From contig JAJEKV010000047.1 of NCBI GenBank assembly GCA_021234155.1, positions 9,090,033 through 9,154,032 on the forward strand: a stretch of DNA of 64,000 bases, read 5' to 3'. Below the pieces are notes generated by a model. The model was not told where the DNA came from and did not search any database. It worked only from the letters and a program-made list of their open reading frames with translations. Position numbers and translations under genes: made by a program. Each line of letters opens with the position of its first letter. The first letter of the stretch is position 1. Shown piece after piece: positions 47,847 to 58,324 of this stretch. The DNA comes from Isoetes taiwanensis. Lineage: Eukaryota; Streptophyta; Lycopodiopsida; Isoetales; Isoetaceae.

Positions 47847-49862
47847 ATGATATGGTGTACCAAGGTATTGAACAGCGGCTTCGCAAGATATGCTTCCATG
47901 TTGAAACAATGTGGTAGTGCCAAGGATATGCTAGAAGCAAAATGCACTCACACACAAATTTTTGAATGTGGACTGAAGGAAAATATATTTCTTGGGAATC
48001 TTCTCTTAGACAAATATGGAAAGAACGGGACACTACAGGATGCAAGGGAACTCTTTAACAATATGAAAGAAAGGAACATTTTCTCTTGGAACCTCATGAT
48101 TGCAGCATATGTAAAGCAGGGGGGATTGGAAGAGGCTTTGGAATTATTCCAACAAATGCCGCAACGCGATGTGGTTTCATGGAACTCCATGATCTCAGCC
48201 TTTTCTAGATATGGGCAGTTGGAAGATGCAATCCAGCTCTTCAAACAGATGCCATTTCGTGATTTATTCTCTTGGAATATCATGATTGCAGCATACTTAC
48301 ACAAGGGACAACTAAAAGATGCCATTCAGTTATTTGAGAAGATGCCACTGCGCAATGTTGTCTCTTGGAATACCATACTAGCAGGCATTAAACAACAGGG
48401 CGAAATTGAGGAAGCTTTAAAGCACTTCTTGGATATGCCTGAAAGAAATGTTATTTCTTGGACAACCATGATTGCAGGTTATGCAGAGCATGGACTTCTA
48501 GATAAAGCCTGTCAACTCCTGCAAGTCATGCCTTATGAAAATGTGGCTGCATGGAATGCTATAATTTCAGCTTGCTCTCAGCGTGGTCAGCTGGAAGAGG
48601 CATTTCATTTCTTTCAAATAATGCCACAGAGGGATATCACTTCATGGAATACTATGATCTCAGCATTCGGACAGGCAGGCAAATTCCAGGAGGCCCTTCA
48701 ATTCTTCACGCAGATGCCTGAACGAGATGTTATTTCCTGGACGGCAATGATATCTGCCTATGCTCAAAATAATAATGTCAATGAGGCTTTTAAACTTTTT
48801 TCTCAAATGCCTGTGCGTAACACTGTCTCCTGGAACATCATGATCTCTGCATATGTGCAGAATGGTCAGCTTAGCACTGCTCTTGAACTCTTTCAGCAAA
48901 TGCCTCAAAGGGACACAATTACATGGAATACAGTTATTGCAGGATGTGCTGAGTGTGGCTATGCAAAGGAAGCACTAAAGTTTTTTAGGCAAATGCCACA
49001 CCATAACAATGTGTCGTGGAATAATGTGATCTTGGCTTTTGTAATGGGTGGACAGCTCAAGGAGGCTATGAAACTCTTTGATAGTATGCCCAATCATGAT
49101 GTGGTCTCATGGAATACTATAATTGCTGCATATGCTCAAGAGAGTGGATTCTCTAGTGTTCTTTATTTGTTCCAACTCATGGCATCAGAAGATATAAAGC
49201 CAGACGCCGTCACTTTTATAACCCTTCTTGATTTGTGCACGAAGACGACGTCACTGGCCCAAGGCAAATGGGTGCATGTACTTGTGATCAGGCATGGATT
49301 TTATTCATGTGTTTCTGCACAGAATGCCATAATAACTATGTATACCAAGTGTGGGAGCTGGATGGATGTAATTGTAGTAGTTGATAGGATGTTAACACGC
49401 GATGTTATCTCATGGTCTGTGGTTATTGCATCATATGCTCAGTATGGACGTGCAGAAGAAGTCTTTTGCCTTGTTCAGGAAATGCACGTTGAAGGAGTGA
49501 TGGTTAATGAAGTGACTTTTTGCAGCATACTGTCAGCGTGCGGCAATGCTGGCCTGATTAACGAAGGTTTTCACCACTTATTTTCTCTGAGAAGTGATCA
49601 TAGAATCATCCTCACAGTAGAACATGTCAATTGTGTAATTGACCTTCTTGGACGTGTAAAGAAAATAGATGTAGCAGAGGATATGATCATATGCATGCCT
49701 ATTCAAGCAGATTCTGCTTCATGGATGGCCTTGCTTGCTTCGTGTGTATATTTAATGGATGTAGAGCGCGCAATTCGTGCTGCACAACATGCTTCTGAAT
49801 TGGATCCAGGCAACTCTGCACCATATGTGTTACTATCAAACATTTATGTATCTCAAAACTAG
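47847..49862 (+). CDS. SS-type pentatricopeptide-repeat protein, 671 aa, truncated E region
   Basis: Single-exon PPR protein, expected in mitochondria or plastids, binding single-stranded organellar RNA. The ATG at 47847 is preceded by an in-frame TAG at 47841, so the start is firm unless there is an upstream intron. Residues 1-46 are a leader. Twelve consecutive 31-residue S-type repeats (47-418) follow the pattern V-SW-N-MI-AY..G...EA..LF..MP.RD. Then come mixed longer repeats (419-453, 454-488, 489-519, 520-554, 555-590, 591-622). The final part (623-671) matches the start of an E1 motif (ELDPGNSAPYVLLSNIY) and stops at VSQN. The rest of E1, E2 and any DYW deaminase are missing, so editing would require a partner supplying these. 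The upstream array reads as intact and under selection. A MITE-like element starts a few bases after the stop. Function could be editing-site recognition, splicing or stabilisation. Confidence 0.9.
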   Translation: MIWCTKVLNSGFARYASMLKQCGSAKDMLEAKCTHTQIFECGLKENIFLGNLLLDKYGKNGTLQDARELFNNMKERNIFSWNLMIAAYVKQGGLEEALELFQQMPQRDVVSWNSMISAFSRYGQLEDAIQLFKQMPFRDLFSWNIMIAAYLHKGQLKDAIQLFEKMPLRNVVSWNTILAGIKQQGEIEEALKHFLDMPERNVISWTTMIAGYAEHGLLDKACQLLQVMPYENVAAWNAIISACSQRGQLEEAFHFFQIMPQRDITSWNTMISAFGQAGKFQEALQFFTQMPERDVISWTAMISAYAQNNNVNEAFKLFSQMPVRNTVSWNIMISAYVQNGQLSTALELFQQMPQRDTITWNTVIAGCAECGYAKEALKFFRQMPHHNNVSWNNVILAFVMGGQLKEAMKLFDSMPNHDVVSWNTIIAAYAQESGFSSVLYLFQLMASEDIKPDAVTFITLLDLCTKTTSLAQGKWVHVLVIRHGFYSCVSAQNAIITMYTKCGSWMDVIVVVDRMLTRDVISWSVVIASYAQYGRAEEVFCLVQEMHVEGVMVNEVTFCSILSACGNAGLINEGFHHLFSLRSDHRIILTVEHVNCVIDLLGRVKKIDVAEDMIICMPIQADSASWMALLASCVYLMDVERAIRAAQHASELDPGNSAPYVLLSNIYVSQN

Positions 49863-49865
49863 AGG

Positions 49866-50388
49866 GTAAATTTTTTTTGGGAAAATTCCAAATATACCCC
49901 TCAACTTTGTGAAAATTCCAAAAATACCCTCCAAAGGAAGAGCAGTTTTTGAAAAAAGGTAATAGAGTTTTTGTTGCTCCTCAAATGCAAAAGTTGTCTT
50001 CACAAACATTGTAGATTAGAATAAGATCTTCCGAACAACGTCAAATCCATCGAAATTGGAGCTGAAATTCACAAATTATTCTCATTTACGTCATTTTTCA
50101 TAGCACGCACTTAAAACTTAAAACACTATAACTTGAAGATTCCAACTCCGTTTTTGACGAATCTACTGCTATTGGATAGCATTCACTTATATCTATGAGA
50201 TTTATGAAGGACGCTTTTTTAGTTGATTGATCACAAAAACGTTATTGCCGTGGTATTTTTATATCTATGAGATTTATGAAGGACGCTTTTTTAGTTGATT
50301 GATCACAAAAACGTTATTGCCGTGGTATTTTTAGAATATTTGTAAACTTGAGGGGTATATTTGGAAATTTTTTTTTCCAATTTGCAGT
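49866..50388. mobile_element. MITE-like element with TIRs, just after the PPR stop codon
   Basis: TTCCAAATATACCCCTCAA near the left end is matched by its reverse complement TTGAGGGGTATATTTGGAA near the right, each with A/T-rich outer ends. The interior contains a 72-bp tandem duplication (50189-50260 and 50261-50332, unit starting ATATCTATGAGATTTATGAA). Exact ends and TSD are uncertain. Confidence 0.65.
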
Positions 50389-51132
50389 TCTTCTGTTCTT
50401 GCTCTTGATTACCTTCACACCTTCCAACGTCTGGCATTTTCAACAAATGTGGAACCATGCTTTTCCCGAATGTGAATTTGTCATCCAAATGTTTGAATGA
50501 TGATCATGATTTCCTTGATAATCACCAAAGCCTGGATGCACAATTCAGATGCTCACTTGATCGCACCCATCAAATTGTCGTTTTTACTAGCCTGTAGTAG
50601 TGATATTATTCACTATATGAAGCATTCAAATTGGAAGCAAAACAAATTGGGAGATGTTAGAGCTAACTTTTATGACGTGCTCTAAGCGTGAGAGATGATT
50701 GAATGGGATGCGTTTATGGGCATTTTTTAATATGCCGGGTTTGGTCTTGTTGTTCAGTATATGGCTTTGTTGCCTAATCTCGTGTTGCTATATTTAGTGA
50801 GATAATGCGCAACCTCGCAAATCCAAATAATAGCAATTAATCTGCTGAAAGATACTGCATATAAACAGGACAAATTTGTTGGAAACCAAATTAAAAGATA
50901 GGCTATACTAACGATGTCTGTTTGCAGCGGAGATGTCTGTAACCAAATTTGTTGGAAACCAAATTAAAAGATAGGCTATACTAGAATAACGATGCCTGTT
51001 TGCAGCAGAGATATATTGATCGCTCAAACACATCTAGCTTAAACAGTTGACATCCAACAAAATTAAAACCTCGTGAGGTGATTTAGAATGTACAAATTTG
51101 CAACATGCATGCAAAAACACCATATTTTAGGA
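50389..51132. other. No gene recognised; short direct repeat
   Basis: A segment containing CCAAATTAAAAGATAGGCTA occurs twice (near 50886 and 50957), a ~70 bp local duplication. Otherwise nothing supportable. Confidence 0.5.
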
Positions 51133-52009
51133 CTTGTTAGTGGGTGAAAATAGCTTCACCCTAGTTTTGGTGATTCCATCGCGGTGACTACTCTCCTGCG
51201 GAATCACTAGTGACGGCCACATGCATTGTTTTAAGGCAGCTCACCCTCTATTTTGGAGGTAGAGGCTCTGTTTCTGTGCGGAGGCTGATTTTTAGTGTAC
51301 CATTTTTCTGGGTGTCTCGACTGCTATTGTTAACATACCAGTTACCTGTTGTTATGAGACAGAAGCGGAAAGGAAGAAGAAGATTGAACAACAGTTTCTC
51401 ACCTGCTGTTATCTCGGGAGGCCCTCCCCAAGATTGGATGCACAACCCTCTCTCGTATCAGAATTGCCTACGGAGGCATATACGGAGGCTGGCAAGAAAC
51501 CTTGGCATGTGGCCAGGCTTACTAACCCTCCAGAAAGGGGATCCGTTCCGGAGGCCCTGTTATTCGTACCTGACAGCGTCAGGTGTACCTTCTGATGGAT
51601 CCCAGCCATCCGTCTACAGGGTCCATCCTGGCCGTCCGTTTTATACCCTTCCGGCGGAATCACCTCCGTAAAATACCGTCGAACAGAATCACCGCCCTCT
51701 TATTCCACGTGACGGAATCACCATCTGGAATATCCAAGTAAAAATTCAAATTTTTGATGTCCTGTTATTCTGGAAGGTTTTTCAACTAGTGCGGACTATG
51801 GCGGCTTGCTCCGGCGATAGATGGCGATTGAACGGGCTGGTGTTGAGGAGGCAAAGTCCTGAGAAGATCTATGAAGCTATCACAGGGGCGACGACCGGAG
51901 CAACCATCGGAGCCATAACAGAGGCCACCAGAGGAGCCACGACGGGGGAAGCCACAGGGGCGACCACGGGGGCAGCAACCGGAGCCGGAAGAAACAGGGG
52001 CAATCTAGC

Positions 52010-52400
52010 CCTGTAAGGGCCGTTAGGCTGCCGAATGGAATCCCTCCTTCAAAAAAGTTCTGTCCACCAAGCTTGAGCACCTGCAACCCCGTAAGCGTAG
52101 AAATGATCTGAGGGATTTGCCCTTTCATTTAATTAGCAGAAATATCCAACTTGATCGAACTAGAGAAACAACCATTCTTAAAAGGCAGGGAACTAATAGA
52201 ATTGCCCCTAACATCTAGAACCCTAAGCTTGGTCAAATAATCTAGAATTGCCCCTTTCCACCGTTGGTTTAGTATTAATTTCATTCATGATCTTCAAGTA
52301 ACGTAGGCTTCACTTAAACCATCCTCAACCATTTTTTATGGCATCGGGTATAAACTCCTGCTGGGATTGAACCATCTGCCAATTTTCCCTCCTTGCCTAC
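52010..52400 (-). pseudogene. Captured leucine-rich-repeat gene fragment inside the transposon
   Basis: Minus strand, from about 52250 down to 52020, reads TKLRVLDVRGNSISSLPF, then IKLDISAN, an in-frame TAA, and GQIPQIISTLTGLQVLKLGG and GGIP. This is the LxxLxLxxN.L.G.IP consensus of plant extracellular LRR proteins (receptor kinases and receptor-like proteins). A weaker LRR-like piece (LRYLKIMNEI) lies further upstream near 52290. The single stop and both ends lying inside TIR-bounded DNA point to a captured, non-functional fragment. Parent gene unknown. Confidence 0.7.
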
Positions 52401-52427
52401 AGTTATTACAGATTCAAAGGTCTCCAG

Positions 52428-52660
52428 GTGATTCCTTCACGAGGAATAGTACGCGGTGATTCCACGGGGGAGAATATTATCGCGGTGATTCCACGGGGAG
52501 AATATTTATGCGGTGATTCCATGGGGGAGAATATTATCGTACACGGTGATTCCACGGGGGAGAATATTATGGTATACGATGATTCCACCCCGCAGGATCA
52601 ATTCCATGTGATTCCGTCGCGTAGAATAAAAGGGTGGTGATTCCGTCCAACGGTATTTTG
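52428..52660 (+). repeat. GTGATTCC iteron array
   Basis: At least seven GTGATTCC words, several followed by ACGGGGGAGAATATTAT, spaced about 25-35 bp. Complementary GGAATCAC words lie in the left arm (51657-51725). They are subterminal repeats of the surrounding transposon. Confidence 0.85.
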
Positions 52661-52823
52661 CAGATGTGATTCTGCAGGAAGGTATAAAATGGAGCCTGTC
52701 AGGTACGGATAACGGGGCAAGAGAGTACGGATAACGAGGCAGGAGGGTTAGTGATTTCGCGGGAGAGTAGTCACCGCGAGGAATCACCAAAACTGGGGTA
52801 AAGCTATTTTCACCTCTTGTTAG

Positions 52824-54967
52824 CGAAGTCTAAAAATGACCAGATCATTAGGACTTGTGAGCGAAGTCTAAAAATGACAAGATCATAAGCATGTATAGAA
52901 AGAACCCACAACCCATTATCCTCCTATATTATAAAACCGTGGCTCCACCCGATCAACAGCCCACATTGTGCCACGTGGCCTAGATCTGGGCCGTTAAAAT
53001 TGTGCAAGAAACGAAACGGTTACTAAATATAACCTTTCATTTGATGCGCCATTGAGGCCCCTAAAATTGTGCAAGAGGTGAAAGGTTTGTTTTTGTGGCA
53101 TATAGGCGTAAATCAAGAGCGGTGTGGAAACGAGAAGAGAAGAATGTCTTGGTGGTGGTAATGGATTTTACGGACCCTTAAAGAAAAAACCGAGGATTCC
53201 ATCTTTTTGTTGTTTTGTAGTAAAAAATTAAAGGGCAAGGTGTGCTTCTTCAATGAGCAAGATGGACATTCTCCTTTTATGCTAGAAGAATAGAAAATAC
53301 TCCTGCTTGTGAATACAATAGACAATTTTGCAGATTTTACATCATACATTTGGACAGCGGATGCTTGTGGAAAGAGATGGCTTCAACATTCTCTTCCTTC
53401 TTGCAAGGAACAATTTGGGCGAGGGATCTTATGGCCGCTCACTATGTACAGAATGGTAATGTATTATCTCAAATTGCTAACCCATTAAAACTTCTGGTTA
53501 ATGGAGTTGTAGGATAGGATAAAGGCTGTGTAATAAAAACATGTTCAGAAAAAAATTCAGTATCCGTGGTTTGGTTTATAGAGATTTACTGTATCTGTTT
53601 CACCCGCAAGGTCGAGGAGATAACCTAACTTTATTGAATGAGATGGTTACCTTAATGTCTATGTTATTGTTTTGTACTATCTTCCTCTTGTTGTTCCAAA
53701 GACCAAGCCCTTGTAAAGAAGTCAAGAATTGATGCCATGGACGTGTCTTCTTTTGGATCAGTCAGGTACCCAAACCTTCCTATTGCAACTTTGTCAGGAG
53801 ACTTATTTTGAGCTTAGGCTGACATGATGAACTTTATTTTCAAAGTAGAGTGTTCCTCTGTTGTTGCATGTCATCTGTCAGTTGTATTTCTATTATTTGT
53901 GCTATATTATTCATAGCCACGAATTTCTTATGCCGTGCTTGCCACAGGCCAGTGTACCATTCTTTTACTGGGCAGAGAAAGTGTACATTGATGTAGGAAC
54001 TAGGCATGTCGCTACTCTATCATCAATTATCTGGGAACGTTTTGGAAAATGTGAGGATGTTTTCTTGCCAAATCCTTAATCAACATTCATTGGGTATTCC
54101 TGCATAATCATAACAAGCAAGACAAGTAGCCACGAAGCTTGGTTTTAGAGTTCATCTTTTGTTGTATTCTTACAGCAAGATAGTAGCCATATAGATTGGT
54201 TTCAAATTTCTGTTGCTTCTCGCATTGCAACTGAGATTTCGGTTGGTTTTAAATTTTGGTTGCTTCTCACATTGTTTCCCGCATTGCAACTCATGCTTCT
54301 GAAATGTCCTTGCAAATTCAATAGCTGCATTCCAATTTGTTCCTTCCAAAGCAGTCTAGCAGAGAATGATTATTAGAATTGCCTTATTCATTTGTTTCAT
54401 TTGTTTATTGTGGCATATGTTTGTTGTTTGCTATAAAACTAATGCTACTGGTTTCGTTGTAGGTGTTGATGATTCATATTTGAAATCTCATTGAAAGAAT
54501 CTTTAAATTTTCATTGCTGCTGTGACTACTCAATAAAACAAATATGTTTCTCAAATTTGTTATTTTGTTGTTTGTTGTTTGATTTCCGTTTCTTTAGATT
54601 ATTAGCCCAGTATTTAAGCTAGGATTACAATTATGCCTTGATGAAACACTTATAACAACCTATGCTATATGCTATCATTGATTTTAAAGGTTTGACCAAC
54701 TAGGAGAAAATCATCTATTTTGAACATCTCTTATGTTTTATTCTGGTTTTTGACTGCTGTTTCTGTTTGATGTTAGATATTCACACTTTGTTTGGCTTTG
54801 GTTGATCATGATACGTCTTCATAATAATCAATGTAACAATTTGGATGTATAAGTCATACAACATAGGTTTTGAAACGAGGGCCACCAGTGTTATTGTAGG
54901 TCTAATTTGAGATCTAATTTCCAAGTCCTTGCAAGGGAGTCATCATTTTGATGTACGTATATATAAT
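52824..54967. other. No gene recognised
   Basis: AT-rich. GCGAAGTCTAAAAATGAC is repeated next to the transposon (52824-52841 and 52860-52878). At about 52960-53000 GCCACGTGGC and GATCTGGGCCGTT resemble a core also present in the SINE at 61856-62097. No ORF has a domain. Confidence 0.45.
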
Positions 54968-55310
54968 GTTATAAAAAAATTTTGATGGACAAAAAGCAAG
55001 TTTATTAATCACAGGTAAACATTACAAGATGTACAAATCTCGTCTAGCTATGCAAGCACAAGGCAACGCTCCCGAAGCATGAGTCTGAAGCATTATATAC
55101 TCACTCAGCATAGGAGATAAATGTTAAGAATTAATTTGAAGATACTGAATTCAAATACAGTCTCTCACTTATTCCCTAGGAAGAGTCATAAGTCATCAGT
55201 ATCTTAGCCTGGGCTACATCAATGACTCAACGAACATGTGAATAAATGCCTTGGAAAATGCGCAGCCTATGACGCTTCCAAATTGACCACAGTAACCAAC
55301 CAGACCTGAG
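54968..55310 (-). mobile_element. 5'-truncated LINE tail
   Basis: On the minus strand, SGWLLWSIWKRHRLRIFQG is followed by a degenerate C-terminus (VIDVAQAKILMTYDSS) and a stop. The 3' UTR then has GATTAATAAAC and a short A-run before 54968. The same C-terminal signature occurs in the plus-strand LINE at 56046-56774, so both belong to one family. This copy has internal stops. Confidence 0.75.
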
Positions 55311-56045
55311 ATGAATTTAATCAAAATCTAGGTTAAATGCTTGAGTTAGAAAATAATGAAATGTGGAACAATTTCAAATTAAAGGAATTGTAGTTAAATA
55401 CAGAGTGTTTGATTTACCACCCAACCAAGCTAGATGCCAGTGCTTCATGCTATAAAGCTTTATAAAGGGATCTATGTATCACATAGTTATAGCCGCAAGA
55501 ATACTTAAAGAAAGTGTAGGCTTTTCAACAAGCATTAAAGTAAAGAAGATTTAAAAGGATAGCTCCCAGTCAAGAATAAGGTTAAGATAAATCAAAGGCA
55601 ATATAGAACTTTATTAGATGTATGTTGGGAGTAGAAGCTAGTAGCACTCCCCTCACTATCCACGCATGCAAAACTAGTAGCAGACTAGATTTCTGCAGAT
55701 AAGTAAGTCGCATTTAATTAAAATGGGTCACATTCTATCTTTTGAGACTTATGCAGTAAAATGGGACTCATGCAAGGTAAGTAACTTGTCGTTAAATCAC
55801 CATTAGATTTTTTCATGATACAACAAAAACAAAGTTTACAAACAATCCGAAAAAAGAACAATACAAAGAAAAAATGGGGAAAGGGGATGGGGCAAAGAAA
55901 TGGGAGGGGGGAGCGAAAGTTAAAGGGGCAAAAAGAGAGGGGCTAGAAAGGGGCAGAAGGGGGACAAAGGGAGAGGGGCAAAGGAAGGAGGCAAAGAGGG
56001 GCAACCGGGGGGGGGAATGGGAGAGGGGCAAAAAAGGGCAACTAG
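55311..56045. other. Intergenic; purine-rich tract at its right end
   Basis: 55870-56040 is a G/A-rich tract full of GGGGCAAAG-type words. It is the target in which the next LINE inserted: the tract resumes after 56774. The ORFs read through it are low-complexity. Confidence 0.6.
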
Positions 56046-56774
56046 GTCAGATCAGTATATCGCCTTCTTTTAGCACCACAGCCCCTCCAGTTGCCAGATG
56101 GGTGGCACCTACAGGTTCCACAGCCCACTTTGTGTCGTACATGGCAATGGCGTTGGAATAGGTTGCTCCACCCTAAAGTCTCTGTACTGTGGTGGCAGGT
56201 TATCCACAGGTGCCTGCGAGTTAATGCCTTCCGACATCGCTATGATCCTCGCGATATATCCGGCAGATGCCCACTCGCCTTTCTGGACGTTGAGACTCTT
56301 GAGCATTGTCTCTTTGATTGTCCTGATGTTCAACCAGCGTGGTCCTGGCTACAAGGTTTGTTTAACAGTACATTGGACTGCGGATACACCCTCTTGCGCA
56401 TGGCCTCCAGCTAAACAAAGAGCATCCCATCTTAGTTCCGGTTGGCTCCTATGGTCGATATGGGAGCATCGCAGATACCACATCTTTCAGGGCATTAATT
56501 CTTCTGCACGCGGTGTTATTACGGTGGCCCAGGAAAAGATATTGACAGCCTACGAGTGTTCCTCCGTTGAATAAAAAATGATGGAACGCATCTAGATCCA
56601 GTATCTTCGAATCGATTCTTATCATTAGTCTCCTATTCTGGAGTAAGTACATTGTGCTCCAGGCTTGTGCTCCTGTGGCATCTTTTTGTGCTTATACAGT
56701 TAGATGAGACATGTAAATTTTGTACTTTTTATCTGATTAATAAACTTTTTGGCTTTCGGCCCCAAAAAAAAAAA
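56046..56774 (+). mobile_element. 5'-truncated LINE insertion with zf-RVT tail, poly(A) and TSD
   Basis: The plus strand encodes a zf-RVT-like C-terminal region: WNRLLHPKVSVLWWQV, then VETLEHCLFDCPDVQPAW. After a frameshift it gives SSGWLLWSIWEHRRYHIFQG and ends at a stop (56574). An AATAAA (56739-56744) precedes a terminal A-run (56764-56774). GGGCAACTAG occurs on both sides (56036-56045 and 56785-56794), a good target-site duplication. Short length shows 5' truncation during target-primed reverse transcription. The frameshift makes it non-functional. Confidence 0.85.
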
Positions 56775-56794
56775 GGAAGGGGAGGGGCAACTAG

Positions 56795-58320
56795 AGAGGG
56801 GTAATGCAACTGCCTTAACAATTATAATCAATAACTAATATAATCAAGCAATATAATTAATTAAAAGTTATGATTATTAATCAATATAATCAATCAAACC
56901 CCTTCATGAACTAGAAATTTTATTTCCTATTTCTCGACTCGCGTGGCGAGAACAAGATCAGCGGGCCTCTTTTCTGCCCTCTGCTCCATGGCAGCTCCTA
57001 GCCAATCATCTCCTAACTTACTCCTTTTCTGATACAGCTTACCCCATTCATTCATCGACACATACCCATCTCCCCAATCTTCAAAAATCTTGTGTTCTTG
57101 ACATGTTTTGAAAATTTCTTGTTGATATGGTGCAACCAGCTTGGCCCTCAAGTTGGGTACATGCCCTTAACCGACAGCTCCTCAGATATTTTGATCCTGG
57201 CCGTTAGATGCAGTTTCATTATTAGGCATAATGTGAGACCCCAGCCTGTTTATCATGATAAACAGGCAACAACCTGATTACTGGCATGTTTATCATGATA
57301 AACAAGCTGGTTGTTGTTAGGGTGGACTAGTAAGAGATCACGACATAATAGAAGCAAGCTTTGAAGAATCCTCGGAGGTCGGACAAAACTCAGAACTTCT
57401 TCAAAAGCCAACCTTGTACTGCTATAGCTGCTTCCGGATCTCGAACTCTATGGAATCCTCCATGGCCAAGCTCTGGCAGCTTACACTGTCGGACTCCTGT
57501 TTGTTGCAAAAAAAACTGTGAATTTTGAGCGTGATCAGAGGCGCCCATATGAAGATGCAGAGAACGCGGGAGATGCACTCATTCTGCTCGCATCTTCGTC
57601 CCAATTTGGCGATGGAGCTTCTCTTTGATCCCCGAAGAAAAAACAAGTTGTAGAATTCATTCTATTTAGGGGCAAAATTGGATCATTTTGAACCCATTTC
57701 TGTGGGGATTTCTTTCTGTATATAAAAATCTGCTTTGTTCCGGCATCATTCTAGATTGAACTTTTTCTTAGAGGGCATTCAGATCTCCTCCGATGCCAAT
57801 TTTTTCAGTCCTGCCTGCTCTCTTCTTAGCTCCATGTCTTTATTCTAAGCTCAATAGTGCAAAATCTCCTCGAACCGGGCTCGCCCGTTTATTTGCCATA
57901 ATGGCCTCAAAAGGGAGTTTAACCCCTTCTTCACGGTAGCGGAAGATCTTACTGTAATCCGTGCACATGCCCAGCATGCCAACAAATGGGTGACCAAAGC
58001 TCGTTTGCTGCCTGGCAGAACCAATATGCATCTGCTATGGTCCCTAGTTCCCTATATGATGTTCAAAGTCTTCTTTCCCTTTTCTGATCCAGTATCATCA
58101 ATTGTTCTTCACGGTGGATATTTTATCATTCTTCCTTCAGCACAAAGATCTTAGAATTTTCCATCGAATTGTTCTATTCTCCCCATTGCTTCAGGTTAGC
58201 ACATCATTTTCGGATTTGCCTGTATTTCTGAGGTTAGTATCTACAACTGCATTCATAACTAAGTTGCCTATATGATTTCTATCTAGATTCCAGATTTTTC
58301 CTTCTTATCCTCTTTTCTCT
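56795..58320. other. Intergenic; twin palindromes
   Basis: Two TGTTTATCATGATAAACA palindromes lie at 57247-57264 and 57287-57304. A TATATAAAA at about 57718 could be a promoter TATA box. No gene is recognised. Short ORFs at 56927-57151 (minus) and 57390-57646 (minus) show no domain. Confidence 0.5.
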
Positions 58321-58324
58321 TACA

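Larger units (their letters stand above)
51141..52815. mobile_element. Mutator-like non-autonomous transposon (1.68 kb) carrying a gene fragment
   Basis: Terminal inverted repeats of about 67 bp (51141-51208 and 52747-52815) share GGTGAAAATAGCTT, AGTTTTGGTGATTCC and CGCGGTGACTACTCTC. Flanking CTTGTTAG at 51133-51140 and 52816-52823 is an 8-bp TSD (9 bp with one mismatch). Inverted similarity resumes further in (51520-51735 against 52600-52745), so each arm is long and the left arm is interrupted by about 300 bp of other sequence. GTGATTCC or its complement GGAATCAC recurs many times in both arms, plausible transposase-binding iterons. The interior holds an LRR gene fragment. No transposase is encoded. 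TSD length and long TIRs favour MULE; hAT or foldback is possible. Confidence 0.8.

Noticed and set aside
51210-51671. 153-codon ORF in the left arm of the Mutator-like element
   Set aside because: It crosses the boundary between inserted sequence and the inverted-repeat arm, so it cannot be a single ancestral gene; part may be captured DNA.
55874-56161. Gly/Lys/Arg-rich ORF over the purine tract
   Set aside because: Pure low-complexity translation of a G/A tract running into the LINE insertion.
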